From: Pseudothermotoga sp.
Lineage (GTDB): Bacteria > Thermotogota > Thermotogae > Thermotogales > DSM-5069
Length of the DNA: 64,000 bases
NCBI GenBank assembly: GCA_003510135.1
Contig: DOKY01000036.1
Span: 1 to 64,000 of the forward strand
Reading direction: 5' to 3'
The notes beneath the pieces were generated by a model, which saw only the letters and a list, made by a program, of their open reading frames with translations, had not been told where the DNA came from and made no database searches. The first letter of the stretch is position 1; every line of letters begins with the position of its first letter. Made by a program: the position numbers and the translations under genes. Of the stretch, positions 40,667-50,018 are shown one piece after another.

Positions 40667-42586
40667 TCATCCCTCTACCAAACTTTTCAACGAACGGATT
40701 CTTATTTCCTCGACGATCGCGTTCAACACCTCATCGATATCCTTCGCTCCAAGATCCACACCCTTTCTCGTCCTGACGGAGACCTTCTTTTCGTTCATCT
40801 CCCTGTCACCTACGATGAACATGTACGGCACCTTCATCGTCTGAGCTTCCCTCACTCTGTAAGAGAGTGTTTCGTGCCGTGCATCGAGCTTGATTCTGAC
40901 GCCGCTGCTTGAAAACCGCTCTACAACCTGCTCTGCGTAGTGTCTGTGCCGATCGGAGATTGGTAGTACCACGGCCTGTATTGGGGCAAGCCAGGTGGGA
41001 AACGCTCCAGCAAAATGCTCGATGAGTATACCCAGGAATCTTTCTAAGCTTCCATATTTGGCTGTGTGTATCATCACTGGTCTGACCTGCGAGCCATCGG
41101 CATCCACATAGTAAAGGTCGAACCTCTGGGGCATGAGGAAATCCAGCTGTACGGTTGCGCACTGCCACATCCTGCCTATGGAATCTTTCACGTGGAAGTC
41201 TATCTTTGGTCCATAGAAGGCTCCTTCTCCTTCTTTTATAACGTAAGGAAGTTTGATCGAGTCCAACGCGTTTTTCAACGATTCTGTGGCCATGTTCCAG
41301 GTTTCCACATCGCCCATGTGGTCCTCCGGCATCATACTCAACTCAACCGAATATTCGAAACCGAACTGCTCGTAGATACGCTCTATGAGCCTGATGATCC
41401 CAACGATTTCCTGTTCTATCTGATCAATCCTGCAGAAAATGTGCGCATCGTCCTGGGTGAAACTCCTCACACGCAACAGTCCGTGGAGCACCCCGCTCCT
41501 CTCGTACCTGTGGACTCTACCGAATTCGAAGTACCGGATCGGCAAGTCTCTGTAAGACACGGGCCTGTTCTTGTAGATGAGTATGTGTCCCGGACAGTTC
41601 ATCGGTTTTATGGCGAAGTTCTGATCCTCCTTCGAGGTGAAATACATGTTCTCCTTGTAATGATCCCAGTGACCAGACATCCTCCAGAGTTTCTCGCTCA
41701 TCACCAGGGGTGTCATGACCTCCTGATAGCCGCTTGCCAGGTGTAGTTCCCTCGAAAAATCCATCAGTTCGCGCAGGATCACCGTACCTGCCGGGGTGAA
41801 AATAGGCATGCCCGGTGCGTAATCGTGATCGATGAAGAATATGCCGAGTGCGGGGCCGAGTCTTCTATGATCCCTTCGCTTGGCCTCCTCAATCATCTCC
41901 AGGTACTTCTTCAGTTTCTCCTCACTCGCGAAGGCTGTTCCGTATATCCTCTGGAGCATGGGGTTGTTCTCGTTTCCTCTCCAGTAAGCGCCGGAGAGTG
42001 ACAACAGCTTAAAGTGTTTCACGATCCCGGTGGACGGTAGATGAGGTCCTCTGCACAGATCCACGAACTCTCCCTGCTTGTAAAATGTCACCGTTTCTTC
42101 CTGCATCTCGCTCAGCAGTTCTGCCTTGTACTTTTGTCCCCTTCGTTTCATGAACTCGATGGCTTCGTCTTTCTTCATCGTGAAGCGTTCTATGGGGAGA
42201 TCCTGTTCGATTATCTTTCTCATCTCTTCTTCAATTTTTGGAAGATCCTCCTCTACGATCTTCCCGGAGATGATTTCGAAATCGTAGTAAAAGCCGTTCT
42301 CTATGACCGGACCTATGCCGAGCAAGACCTTATCTTCACCGAAGATCCTCGTTACCGCTTGCGCCATGATGTGAGACATGGTGTGTCGGTACACCTGTGG
42401 TGCCATGGGATGATCGAGTGTGACAAATTCGATATGACCTTCCTTCACTTCATCACGAACATCGATCAGCTTCCCATCGTTGATGGCGGCTATCACCGTC
42501 TTGCGGCCGAACCTTTCGGCGAGAGATTCAACACTGATGGAAGCTTCGAGCTCAAGCTCCCCAACGTCCTTTATGATAAGCTTCAT
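40667..42586 (-). CDS. thrS: Threonyl-tRNA synthetase
   Basis: Class II enzyme with 639 residues: N-terminal TGS domain, editing domain with HTMSHIMAQAV and RGPHLPSTG, catalytic core with motif 2 FGRVHRYERSGVLHGLLRVRSF, zinc ligands in MNCPGHILIYKNR, and anticodon-binding domain. ATG 42586 follows AAAGGAGGTG by 7 nt. The leader contains neither a T-box consensus nor a terminator hairpin that I can find. Confidence 0.97.
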   Translation of the reverse strand: MKLIIKDVGELELEASISVESLAERFGRKTVIAAINDGKLIDVRDEVKEGHIEFVTLDHPMAPQVYRHTMSHIMAQAVTRIFGEDKVLLGIGPVIENGFYYDFEIISGKIVEEDLPKIEEEMRKIIEQDLPIERFTMKKDEAIEFMKRRGQKYKAELLSEMQEETVTFYKQGEFVDLCRGPHLPSTGIVKHFKLLSLSGAYWRGNENNPMLQRIYGTAFASEEKLKKYLEMIEEAKRRDHRRLGPALGIFFIDHDYAPGMPIFTPAGTVILRELMDFSRELHLASGYQEVMTPLVMSEKLWRMSGHWDHYKENMYFTSKEDQNFAIKPMNCPGHILIYKNRPVSYRDLPIRYFEFGRVHRYERSGVLHGLLRVRSFTQDDAHIFCRIDQIEQEIVGIIRLIERIYEQFGFEYSVELSMMPEDHMGDVETWNMATESLKNALDSIKLPYVIKEGEGAFYGPKIDFHVKDSIGRMWQCATVQLDFLMPQRFDLYYVDADGSQVRPVMIHTAKYGSLERFLGILIEHFAGAFPTWLAPIQAVVLPISDRHRHYAEQVVERFSSSGVRIKLDARHETLSYRVREAQTMKVPYMFIVGDREMNEKKVSVRTRKGVDLGAKDIDEVLNAIVEEIRIRSLKSLVEG

Positions 42587-42964
42587 TCTGGCACCTCCTT
42601 TTTAACAATATTACCACACACTCTCTTGACTGTTTGTGGCACAGAATACGGCGATTCTTTTGTGCGATATTGCGAGTTCGACAATGGTCTCACGGCTATT
42701 TTCACGGTTGTTAACCTTCTTTATCGTTTCTTCCACTGGAGGTTGTGTGTCCAGAAGATTGGCCCACAATCTCGATAGTTGCACATCTGAGCGAGTAACT
42801 CGAGAAGCGGTTTACACTCACGCCTTATTTTCCAGCGGAAAACCGCAATCCGGGACCGCGTTAGATCTGCATCTTCGTAATGAGTTTTGAACCGACGTGT
42901 ACAATATAATTGATGATGTAACCGAAAAATGTTTCGACCATTGAGTTGCTTGGGAGCTGGTGAA
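42587..42964. other. Divergent intergenic region between thrS and nagA
   Basis: About 380 nt. Near its right end a TATAAT (42905-42910, plus strand) is a likely -10 for nagA, with a poor -35. Palindromic pieces include CGAGTAACTCG near 42793 and GCGGTTT...AAACCGC (about 42811-42850). Minus-strand frames across 42610-42780 read like protein (for instance NLLDTQPPVEETIKKVNN) but have no ribosome binding site and break by frame change, so they may be a gene relic. No named element is recognised. Confidence 0.4.
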
Positions 42965-44092
42965 ATGAGAATAAGGGCCAAGCGGTTGTTCACACCGCTG
43001 AGAGAGTTCAATGATGTTTGTGTCACGATCGAAAACGGTAGGATAATATCCATGGGGAAAAGCAGGCTCGTGGCAGACCAGCGATATCCTCTCGTTGTTC
43101 CCGCGTTCATAGACAGTCACACGCATGGGGCCATTGGTATCGATGTGATGAATGCGACAGTCGAAGATTTCCTGAAGCTTTCTACATTCTACGCTCAGCA
43201 CGGCATTGGATGCTTCTTCCCAACCACCGTGTCGGACACGTTCGACAGTCTGTCAAGAGTGGCGGAAACTGTCAGGCGAGCGATGAAAAGCGATATGCTG
43301 AAGGCGAAGATCGGTGGTCTCTACGTCGAAGGACCTTATCTGAGTTCGGCAAAGAGTGGGGCGCACAGAAAAGATTTGCTCAAGGAACCCGATTTGGAGG
43401 AGCTTTCAAGGTTCGTTTCTGAGTACGGCGATGTTGTCAAGATCTTCGCCATCGCACCGGAGCTTGAAGGTGCAAAAGAGGCGATCAAATTACTGCGAAG
43501 GCACAGAACAATCGCGAGTATTGCGCACACGAACGCCACCTACAAAGAGACCCTGCAAGCGATAGAGGCTGGAGCGAACCGGGCAACGCACGTGTTCAAC
43601 GCGATGAGGCCGTTTGACCACAGAGAGCCCGGTGTGATTGGGGCCGTTTTGACGAATAAAGATGTGTACTGTGAGATCATATGCGACCTGGTGCACCTTC
43701 ATCCAGCATCGATTGAGATCGTTGTCAAAACCAAGGGACCTTTCAAGACCCTGTTGATCAGCGATTCCATATCTGCCACGGGACTTGAGGATGGCGTCTA
43801 CGAACTCGGTCAGATGAAGGTCGAAGTCAAGCAAGGTATTGCCATGCTCTTCGGACAAAACGTTCTTGCAGGAAGCACGTTGACGATCGATCGGGCGATC
43901 AAGAACCTTGTCTTTGGTCTCGGAATACCGCTCAGGTCTGCTTTCGTCATGGCGAGTTTCACGGCGAGCAAAGCGAGTGGGATGAAGCCCAACCTGATCG
44001 CAGAAGGGATGGCTGCAGACATCCTGGCACTTGATGAAGAACTCACACCCTTGGCACTTTACGTGGACGGCCGGTTGGTTCATCGGTGCTGA
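42965..44092 (+). CDS. nagA: N-acetylglucosamine-6-phosphate deacetylase
   Basis: Amidohydrolase of 375 residues converting GlcNAc-6-P to glucosamine-6-P in amino-sugar use and cell-wall recycling. Metal site starts at PAFIDSHTHGAIGIDVMN; YVEGPYLSSAKSGAHRKDLL, IAHTNATYKE, ATHVFNAMRPFDHREPG and LISDSISATG follow the family order. ATG 42965 lies about 8 nt after GGGAGCTGGTG; the frame opens 12 codons earlier without a site. SMC follows after 16 nt. Confidence 0.94.
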   Translation: MRIRAKRLFTPLREFNDVCVTIENGRIISMGKSRLVADQRYPLVVPAFIDSHTHGAIGIDVMNATVEDFLKLSTFYAQHGIGCFFPTTVSDTFDSLSRVAETVRRAMKSDMLKAKIGGLYVEGPYLSSAKSGAHRKDLLKEPDLEELSRFVSEYGDVVKIFAIAPELEGAKEAIKLLRRHRTIASIAHTNATYKETLQAIEAGANRATHVFNAMRPFDHREPGVIGAVLTNKDVYCEIICDLVHLHPASIEIVVKTKGPFKTLLISDSISATGLEDGVYELGQMKVEVKQGIAMLFGQNVLAGSTLTIDRAIKNLVFGLGIPLRSAFVMASFTASKASGMKPNLIAEGMAADILALDEELTPLALYVDGRLVHRC

Positions 44093-44108
44093 ACGAGGGG
44101 GCAAGACG

Positions 44109-47100
44109 GTGAGACTCAAAAGCATGTTTTTACACGGTTTCAAATCGTTCGCCCGACCCACTCGATTGAACTTCTCCGAGGGGATCACGGCGATAGTTGG
44201 ACCGAACGGTGGAGGAAAATCGAACGTTGTGGATGCAATTCGCTGGGTTTTTGGAGAACAATCAATGAAACAGCTCCGCGCGGAAGAGAAATTCGACATC
44301 ATCTTTGCAGGATCAAGCGGCACGCCCGCTGGCTCTTTCGCCTACGTTGAACTCGTCTTCGAGCACGACGGTGATACGCTCACCGTTGCGCGCTCTCTTT
44401 CTTCTGATGGAAAGAACGTCTACATGCTGAATGGCGAACCTGTGAGGCTGAAAGATATCCACGAGAGGTTTGCGGGAACTGGCGTGGGTAAAGAACTGTA
44501 CTCAATAGTCGGCCAAGGACAGATTGAGCGCATCACGAATGCGATGCCGCAGGAGATGAGGATGCTTTTTGAAGAGGCGGCGGGCACCTCGTTCTACAGA
44601 GAAAAGAAGAGAGAGGCCCTCGTGAGACTCGAAAACGTCTCCAACAACCTGACGCGCATACAGGATCTGTTGATCGAGCTGGACAAACAGCGGAAATCCC
44701 TCTACCTGAAGGCGAAGAGAGCCGAACGTTATGTGGAGTACTCGCAAAGGCTTGAACAGGTGAGAAAGTTCTTCTTCGGAAACGTCCTGAAAAGGGACCT
44801 CAAAAGACTGGAAAATCTCGAAACGCAGTTCAGCGAAAACCAGGAAAAGATCAACCAAATTCAGAAAAAACTCATAGAACTTGAATCGCAGTGGTCTGCG
44901 TTGAAAGAAGAGTTTGCCGACGTGGACAAAGAAATAGAGACGTTCACGAACCTACTCGAGGATTACAAGAAGAGGCAAACCGCACTGACTGAAATGAGAG
45001 AGATCTACAGCAAAAAACTGAGTGAGATGGAAGGTCGTTACGTTGAGCTCACGACCAAGATTTATCTGATCGACGAGCAAGTTTCCCAGCTCAAAAAAAG
45101 GAAAGATGAACTCAGTCTCATCTTCAAAGCCCTTCTTGAAGAAGTGAAACAGAAGGAAGAACAACTGAAACAGGTCGAAGAAACGAGGCAGAACGTGCTC
45201 TCCAGTTACTCGGAAAAGGAAAAGAACGCGCTACTTTTGAGAGAACAGCTGGCATCGATGGAGAAGAAGAGAATCTCGCTGGAGAACGAGCTGAACAAGC
45301 TGGATGAAACGATGGAAGACCTAAAGAAGAGGATCTCGATACTCCAAGCACAGTTAACGTCGAAGGTGGAACGACTCAACGCGCTCCAGTACGAGCTCTC
45401 AACGTTGTTCGAAAAGTCCAGCAAGACGAGTGATCGTAAGAACAGGCTCTCTGAGGAACTCAAAGAAATCGAAGAACAGACGAACCGGTTGAAGGTTCAA
45501 CGCGAGCAGTTGGTCGCAAAGCTTGAGAACGTTCAGAGGAACCTGAGGTACCTGGACGAAGAGGAGAAGAGGCTCCGCAGTTTGATAGCGAGTTACGAAG
45601 GTTACTCGAGGGCAGTGAGGGCCATTTTCGCCAGAAAGGCTGAGGGAGAGTTTACCAATGTGCACGACGTGGTGGGAAACCTTCTCAACTTTCAACTCGA
45701 ACATGCCAGGGCGATTGAAGCTCTCCTGGGTGGAGCCGTCCAACATGTGGTTGTGGAGTCCGCGGAAGATGCGCAGACAGTCATAAAATGGTTGAAGCGA
45801 GAGAAAATAGGTCGAGCCACGTTCTTACCATTAGATCTGATAGAATCACAGTTCGCAAGGCTGAGGGATGTGGAGAACCATCCGGGCTTCGTGGGTTATG
45901 CTGCTCAGCTGGTCACGGTTTCATCCCAGTTTTCGAGTCTGCCGAACTATCTTTTCGGAAGCGATATAGTCGTCAAGAGTCTGGAAGATGCCATAGACAT
46001 GAAGCGAAAATACCGCTTGAGGTGCAGGATTGCGACGCTCGATGGAGAACTCATCGGCCCCCATGGTTCCATCACGGGTGGAGAGACGTCTTACGAGAGG
46101 AGTGATTCACTCGTCGTCAGGAGGGCCAGGCTCAACGAGATAGCGTCGCAGAGAATGCAGTTGAAGTCCGTCGAAAGGCAGCTCGATTCCGAGTTGAAGC
46201 AAACAGAGAGGGAGCTCGATGAGTTGAAGAGGCATCACGAACTCGTTGAGAAAGAACTCGTGGAGGTCTTGACACAGGACAGCTTGAACAAGAGGATGAT
46301 AGAAGAACTCTCGAAAACTTTCGAGGATGTGAAAAGGGAACTCGATTCGCTGCAACAGCTCGAACGAGAATACAAAAGCCGTTCTGAGGGCCTGAAACTC
46401 AGGAAGCAAGAGATTTTCAATCAACTGGACGCGGTGCGCCGTCAGGTGGAGGAACTCCAGAAGAATATCGAGAGTCTCGATAAGGAGTTGCAGCTAGAGA
46501 AACAATCCTTGGATGAGATCTCCAACAAGTACATGGAGCTGAAAGCGGAACTCAGCGGTGCTCTGGAGAAAAAATTGCACTACGAATCTGAACTGGAAAG
46601 GATCAAGAACCAGATAGAAAAATCATCGGAGGAGAAAGTCAACCTTCAAAAACAGAGCGTGGAGCTCGAAACGCAAATAGAGAAAATCAAGCTCGAACTT
46701 CTGGAGAACTCGAGGGAACTCGAATCGATACGCAAGGAAACCGAAGAACTCTTCGAATCGATGAGGATACAGAGGATGGACAAAGATCAAAAACTCGAGC
46801 AGTTGAACGATATAGAAATGAGGATGGACAGACTGAAGGAAGAAAGGGAAAAACTCAGAGAAAACTCGCATCATCTCGAATTGCTGATTCAGGAAGTCAG
46901 GAACAGGATCGAACAACACTTGAAGGAAGTTGATGTTGAGTTTGCCCAGCAGGTTGAGGAACTCCCCGAAGAGACTCTCGAATCGCTCAAAAGCGAAATG
47001 GAGGATCTTCAGAACAAGATCAAGTACCTCGGGCCGGTGGACCTGACGGCCATCGATGAGTACAACGAGGTTGAGAGAAGATACGAGGAACTGGCAATGG

Positions 47101-47660
47101 AGAAAAAAGATCTGGAAGAGTCAAAGAAGAAGATCGAGGAACTCATCCAAAAAACCGACGAGGAAGCAAGGAAGCGGTTCATGGACGTCTACGAACAGGT
47201 CAACGCAGCCTTCTCGCGCCACATTTCTCAGCTCTTCCCTGGCGCAGAAGGTGAGATAAGGTTAGAATCCGGAAAGGACTTACTCGAGGCCGGCCTCGAG
47301 ATATCTCTGAAGAAACCTGGAAAGAGGGTTCAGAAGCTCCAGTTGCTCTCTGGAGGAGAAAAATCACTCGTGGGCATCGCACTGTTGTTCTCGCTCATGG
47401 AGGTCAATCCGAGCCCGTTCTACGTGCTCGATGAGATCGATGCCGCGCTTGACGAGTTCAACGCGGAAAGGTTCAAAAGGATGCTCATGATCAACAAAGA
47501 TCGTGCACAGTTCATAGTGATCACGCACAACAAGGTCGTCATGGAAGCAGCAAACGTTCTGCACGGCGTGACCATGGTGGACGGTGTATCAAACGTCGTT
47601 CCTGTGGAACTGGAGACTCTGAGTGTTCAGGAGGAGTTGTATGGAAGAAAAGACAGTTGA
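44109..47660 (+). CDS. smc: Chromosome segregation protein SMC
   Basis: Condensin ATPase that compacts and aligns sister chromosomes. 1183 residues: Walker A GPNGGGKSNVVDAIRWVFGEQ at the N-terminus (third Gly where Cys is usual), long coiled coil, hinge at about 500-660 (EGYSRAVRAIFARKAEGEF ... GPHGSITGG), second coiled coil, then LSGGEKSLVGIALLF and Walker B FYVLDEIDAALDEFN. GTG 44109 lies 7-8 nt after GAGGGGG; the ORF upstream of it lies within nagA. It overlaps the Nudix gene by 20 nt. ScpA/ScpB are not in the window. Confidence 0.97.
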   Translation: MRLKSMFLHGFKSFARPTRLNFSEGITAIVGPNGGGKSNVVDAIRWVFGEQSMKQLRAEEKFDIIFAGSSGTPAGSFAYVELVFEHDGDTLTVARSLSSDGKNVYMLNGEPVRLKDIHERFAGTGVGKELYSIVGQGQIERITNAMPQEMRMLFEEAAGTSFYREKKREALVRLENVSNNLTRIQDLLIELDKQRKSLYLKAKRAERYVEYSQRLEQVRKFFFGNVLKRDLKRLENLETQFSENQEKINQIQKKLIELESQWSALKEEFADVDKEIETFTNLLEDYKKRQTALTEMREIYSKKLSEMEGRYVELTTKIYLIDEQVSQLKKRKDELSLIFKALLEEVKQKEEQLKQVEETRQNVLSSYSEKEKNALLLREQLASMEKKRISLENELNKLDETMEDLKKRISILQAQLTSKVERLNALQYELSTLFEKSSKTSDRKNRLSEELKEIEEQTNRLKVQREQLVAKLENVQRNLRYLDEEEKRLRSLIASYEGYSRAVRAIFARKAEGEFTNVHDVVGNLLNFQLEHARAIEALLGGAVQHVVVESAEDAQTVIKWLKREKIGRATFLPLDLIESQFARLRDVENHPGFVGYAAQLVTVSSQFSSLPNYLFGSDIVVKSLEDAIDMKRKYRLRCRIATLDGELIGPHGSITGGETSYERSDSLVVRRARLNEIASQRMQLKSVERQLDSELKQTERELDELKRHHELVEKELVEVLTQDSLNKRMIEELSKTFEDVKRELDSLQQLEREYKSRSEGLKLRKQEIFNQLDAVRRQVEELQKNIESLDKELQLEKQSLDEISNKYMELKAELSGALEKKLHYESELERIKNQIEKSSEEKVNLQKQSVELETQIEKIKLELLENSRELESIRKETEELFESMRIQRMDKDQKLEQLNDIEMRMDRLKEEREKLRENSHHLELLIQEVRNRIEQHLKEVDVEFAQQVEELPEETLESLKSEMEDLQNKIKYLGPVDLTAIDEYNEVERRYEELAMEKKDLEESKKKIEELIQKTDEEARKRFMDVYEQVNAAFSRHISQLFPGAEGEIRLESGKDLLEAGLEISLKKPGKRVQKLQLLSGGEKSLVGIALLFSLMEVNPSPFYVLDEIDAALDEFNAERFKRMLMINKDRAQFIVITHNKVVMEAANVLHGVTMVDGVSNVVPVELETLSVQEELYGRKDS

Positions 47661-48168
47661 GAGCAAAGTCGTTTTCACTGGTAGAATCATCACGGTCAAG
47701 GTTGATCAGGTGCTACTCAAGAACGATCGAACTTCCTTCAGGGAAGTCGTTTTGCATCCGGGAGCGGTGGCCGTGCTTCCGATATTTGAAAACGGAGATG
47801 TGGTTCTGGTGAAACAGTTCAGATATCCCGTTGGGGAAGTGCTGATCGAGGTGCCGGCAGGAAAGCTGGACCAGGGTGAGGATCCAAAAGAGTGCGCCCT
47901 GAGAGAACTTCGGGAAGAGACAGGCATACGTGCGGACAAAGTTCACTACGTTGGTTTCATATACACGAGCCCTGGTTTTTCAAACGAAAAGATACATCTT
48001 TACATCGCAGAACAGCTGAGTCAATCAGAGCAGGAACTCGACTTCGACGAGATCGTGGAGACGATGAGACTACCGTTGAAAGACGCGTTCAAAATGTGTG
48101 TGGAAGGAAAGATAACGGATGCGAAGACGATCGCTCTGTTGTCCATCGCATTTTTGAAAAGGAGTTGA
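47641..48168 (+). CDS. Nudix hydrolase, ADP-ribose pyrophosphatase-like
   Basis: 175 residues. The Nudix box is complete: GKLDQGEDPKECALRELREETG. LVKQFRYPVGEVLIEVPAG ahead of it is characteristic of ADP-ribose pyrophosphatases, which cut ADP-ribose to AMP and ribose 5-phosphate. ATG 47641 follows GGAGGAG; the frame's earlier ATG at 47623 is internal to smc. Confidence 0.9.
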   Translation: MEEKTVESKVVFTGRIITVKVDQVLLKNDRTSFREVVLHPGAVAVLPIFENGDVVLVKQFRYPVGEVLIEVPAGKLDQGEDPKECALRELREETGIRADKVHYVGFIYTSPGFSNEKIHLYIAEQLSQSEQELDFDEIVETMRLPLKDAFKMCVEGKITDAKTIALLSIAFLKRS

Positions 48169-48173
48169 AAAGC

Positions 48174-48755
48174 GTGGTGAAAGTTGTTCTGAACGGCAAG
48201 GAAATGGTTTTCACGAAGGAAGACTTCAAGGACCTGGGTGAGCTCTACGAACACGTCGCACCGAAAGGCATGGTGTTGAAGACGATCATCATAAACGATG
48301 AGAAAATCGAAACTCATAAACTCTCGGAGAGACTGTCTGAACCATTGCGTGACAACGATAACATCGTCATGGAGTTCGCGACCCCCCGAGATTATCTCGA
48401 AGAAATGTTGCCCAGCGTACTGCGTTACATAGACACGGTGATCGGTCTGCTTCCAGGTGTGGCGGCAAGGGTCAGAGAACTCGAGCCCCAAGCGTTCAAG
48501 GACATCGAGGATCTGTCCAACGCCATTTCGGCGCTGGATGATCTGAGACAGAGCGTGCAAACGATCGTGCCAATGGAGTTCATCGATAGCTCGGCAGTGG
48601 TCTCAAAACTGAAAAACTTCCTGCAGGCCCTGGAACAACAGAACATGGCGATGATAGCAGAGTGTTTGGAGAACGACATGCCCCAGGTGATGCGTTTCTA
48701 CGCGGACCTGTTCACGGAGGCTCTCTCGAAGTTGAGGGAGGCGAAGAGCCCATGA
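48174..48755 (+). CDS. Unknown protein next to fliS
   Basis: 193 residues. The first 75 residues alternate strand-like and charged segments (VKVVLNGKEMVFTKEDFKDL ... DNDNIVMEFAT), resembling a small beta-grasp-type domain; the rest is all helical (EMLPSVLRYIDTVIGLLPGVAARV). No catalytic motif. GTG 48174 is 9 nt after GGAG, with a second GTG next to it. It overlaps fliS by 4 nt, so a flagellar chaperone or regulator role is possible by context only. I do not recognise the family. Confidence 0.7.
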   Translation: MVKVVLNGKEMVFTKEDFKDLGELYEHVAPKGMVLKTIIINDEKIETHKLSERLSEPLRDNDNIVMEFATPRDYLEEMLPSVLRYIDTVIGLLPGVAARVRELEPQAFKDIEDLSNAISALDDLRQSVQTIVPMEFIDSSAVVSKLKNFLQALEQQNMAMIAECLENDMPQVMRFYADLFTEALSKLREAKSP

Positions 48756-49156
48756 TGAGAGATCACTACCTTGAGAACGCAGTGCTGACCGCCAGCCCGG
48801 CGAAGCTGGTGGAAATGCTCTACGAAAAATCTGTAGAATTGCTGAAAGAAGCGAAAGAATTGATCGAGAAAGATCTCTTTCTGGAGGCTAACGAAAGGAT
48901 CAAGAGGGTACAGGACATAGTGATAGAACTGAACGCGTCTTTGGACATGGAAAAAGGAGGCCAGATCGCCCAGTCTTTGAGATCACTCTATCTGTACATG
49001 TACAGAACGCTGGTGGAAGCGAACATCAAGAAAGACATCAAGAAGCTCGACGAGATTTTGGGATACTTCGAAGAACTGCTGGAAGCATGGAGAACAGCGA
49101 TGAAGTCCGCCAGTGTTGACAAGAAGCCTCAGGGGGGTTTCAGCGTCTCGGTGTGA
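48752..49156 (+). CDS. fliS: Flagellar export chaperone FliS
   Basis: 134 residues, helical. The N-terminal ENAVLTASPAKLVEMLYEKSVELLKEAKELI matches the FliS signature, and the LNASLDMEKGGQIAQSLRSLYLYMYRTLVEAN region completes the bundle. FliS keeps flagellin unfolded before export. No other flagellar gene is in the window, so this copy is away from a main flagellar cluster. Two adjacent ATGs (48752, 48755) are both possible; the first overlaps the previous stop. Confidence 0.88.
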   Translation: MMRDHYLENAVLTASPAKLVEMLYEKSVELLKEAKELIEKDLFLEANERIKRVQDIVIELNASLDMEKGGQIAQSLRSLYLYMYRTLVEANIKKDIKKLDEILGYFEELLEAWRTAMKSASVDKKPQGGFSVSV

Positions 49157-49168
49157 TGGGGTGAACTC

Positions 49169-50008
49169 ATGTACGAAACGGTAAAAGTTTCTGAGTTTTC
49201 CACTTTGAGACTCTTGAACCTGGTGAACGAGGTTTTTGCAGATTATCCACTGCGCATCGAATGGGATCTGTTTTCCTTCATTCAGGACATGCGTGAGAAT
49301 TCCATCTCGCTGTCTGATTCTTATGTCTTTGTCAAACACGACAGGCCTGTGGGGTTCATCCTGTGCTGCGTGAGGAGAAACAGAGGAAGAATCGACTCGA
49401 TGGGTGTGATCAGGGAAGAGAGAGGAAAAGGTCTCGGTGGACAGATACTCTCCTTCGCACTCGAGGTACTGAAGAAGAAAGGAATCTCAAGCGTTGTACT
49501 TGAGGTGCTTGCGGGCCAGCAGGATGTTGTAAAGTTTTATTCAAGGTCTGGATTCAGAGTCACAAGAAGGCTCATTTCCATGATCAAGAACGTTCCGAAT
49601 CCCAGGCCATCCATCCGTTTTCTCAAAACAGAGAGAGAATCAATCCACAAGAGCGCGCTCGAGGCGATGGTGAGACTCTCCAGACGACCAAACTGGCAGA
49701 GAGAACCGCTGACCCTTCTGTTGTCTGGCGACAGATACAAAATGGCCAGAGCAGGGCAACAGCTTGCGGGATACGTGGTGTGGGGTAAAGGTGAAGAAAA
49801 CGCGTTCATCGTCGATTGTGCACCAATGAACGATGAGAGCATCTACGCTGAATTTCTCGAGCAAGCTGTGAACCACGTCTGCCAGTTCGAGGGGAGATCG
49901 GTCTGTTTCATTGGAAATATCCCTGAGGACGATCCGCTTTATCGTGCGGCTGAGCAGGTTGGCTTTCAACCGCTCTTCGAACAGTATGAAATGCTGCTTC
50001 AACTCTGA
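49169..50008 (+). CDS. GNAT-family acetyltransferase, possibly two-domain
   Basis: 279 residues. The acetyl-CoA loop is MGVIREERGKGLGGQILSFAL at residues 74-93, followed by VVKFYSRSGFRVTRRL. The second half (residues 140-279, with YVVWGKGEENAF and YRAAEQVGFQPLFEQYEMLL) resembles a degenerate GNAT repeat ending in the same GF-x-EQYEM pattern. The substrate is unknown. GGGGTGA precedes the ATG. Confidence 0.8.
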   Translation: MYETVKVSEFSTLRLLNLVNEVFADYPLRIEWDLFSFIQDMRENSISLSDSYVFVKHDRPVGFILCCVRRNRGRIDSMGVIREERGKGLGGQILSFALEVLKKKGISSVVLEVLAGQQDVVKFYSRSGFRVTRRLISMIKNVPNPRPSIRFLKTERESIHKSALEAMVRLSRRPNWQREPLTLLLSGDRYKMARAGQQLAGYVVWGKGEENAFIVDCAPMNDESIYAEFLEQAVNHVCQFEGRSVCFIGNIPEDDPLYRAAEQVGFQPLFEQYEMLLQL

Positions 50009-50018
50009 GGTGATCAAG

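Noticed and set aside
42587..42760. Threonine leader-peptide attenuator before thrS
   Set aside because: A minus-strand frame has two adjacent Thr codons, but there is no terminator hairpin before thrS and no convincing start, unlike the dapH leader.
42780..42850. Terminator or operator palindromes CGAGTAACTCG and GCGGTTT...AAACCGC
   Set aside because: No U-tract follows on either strand and I know no matching operator; kept only as a note in the intergenic entry.
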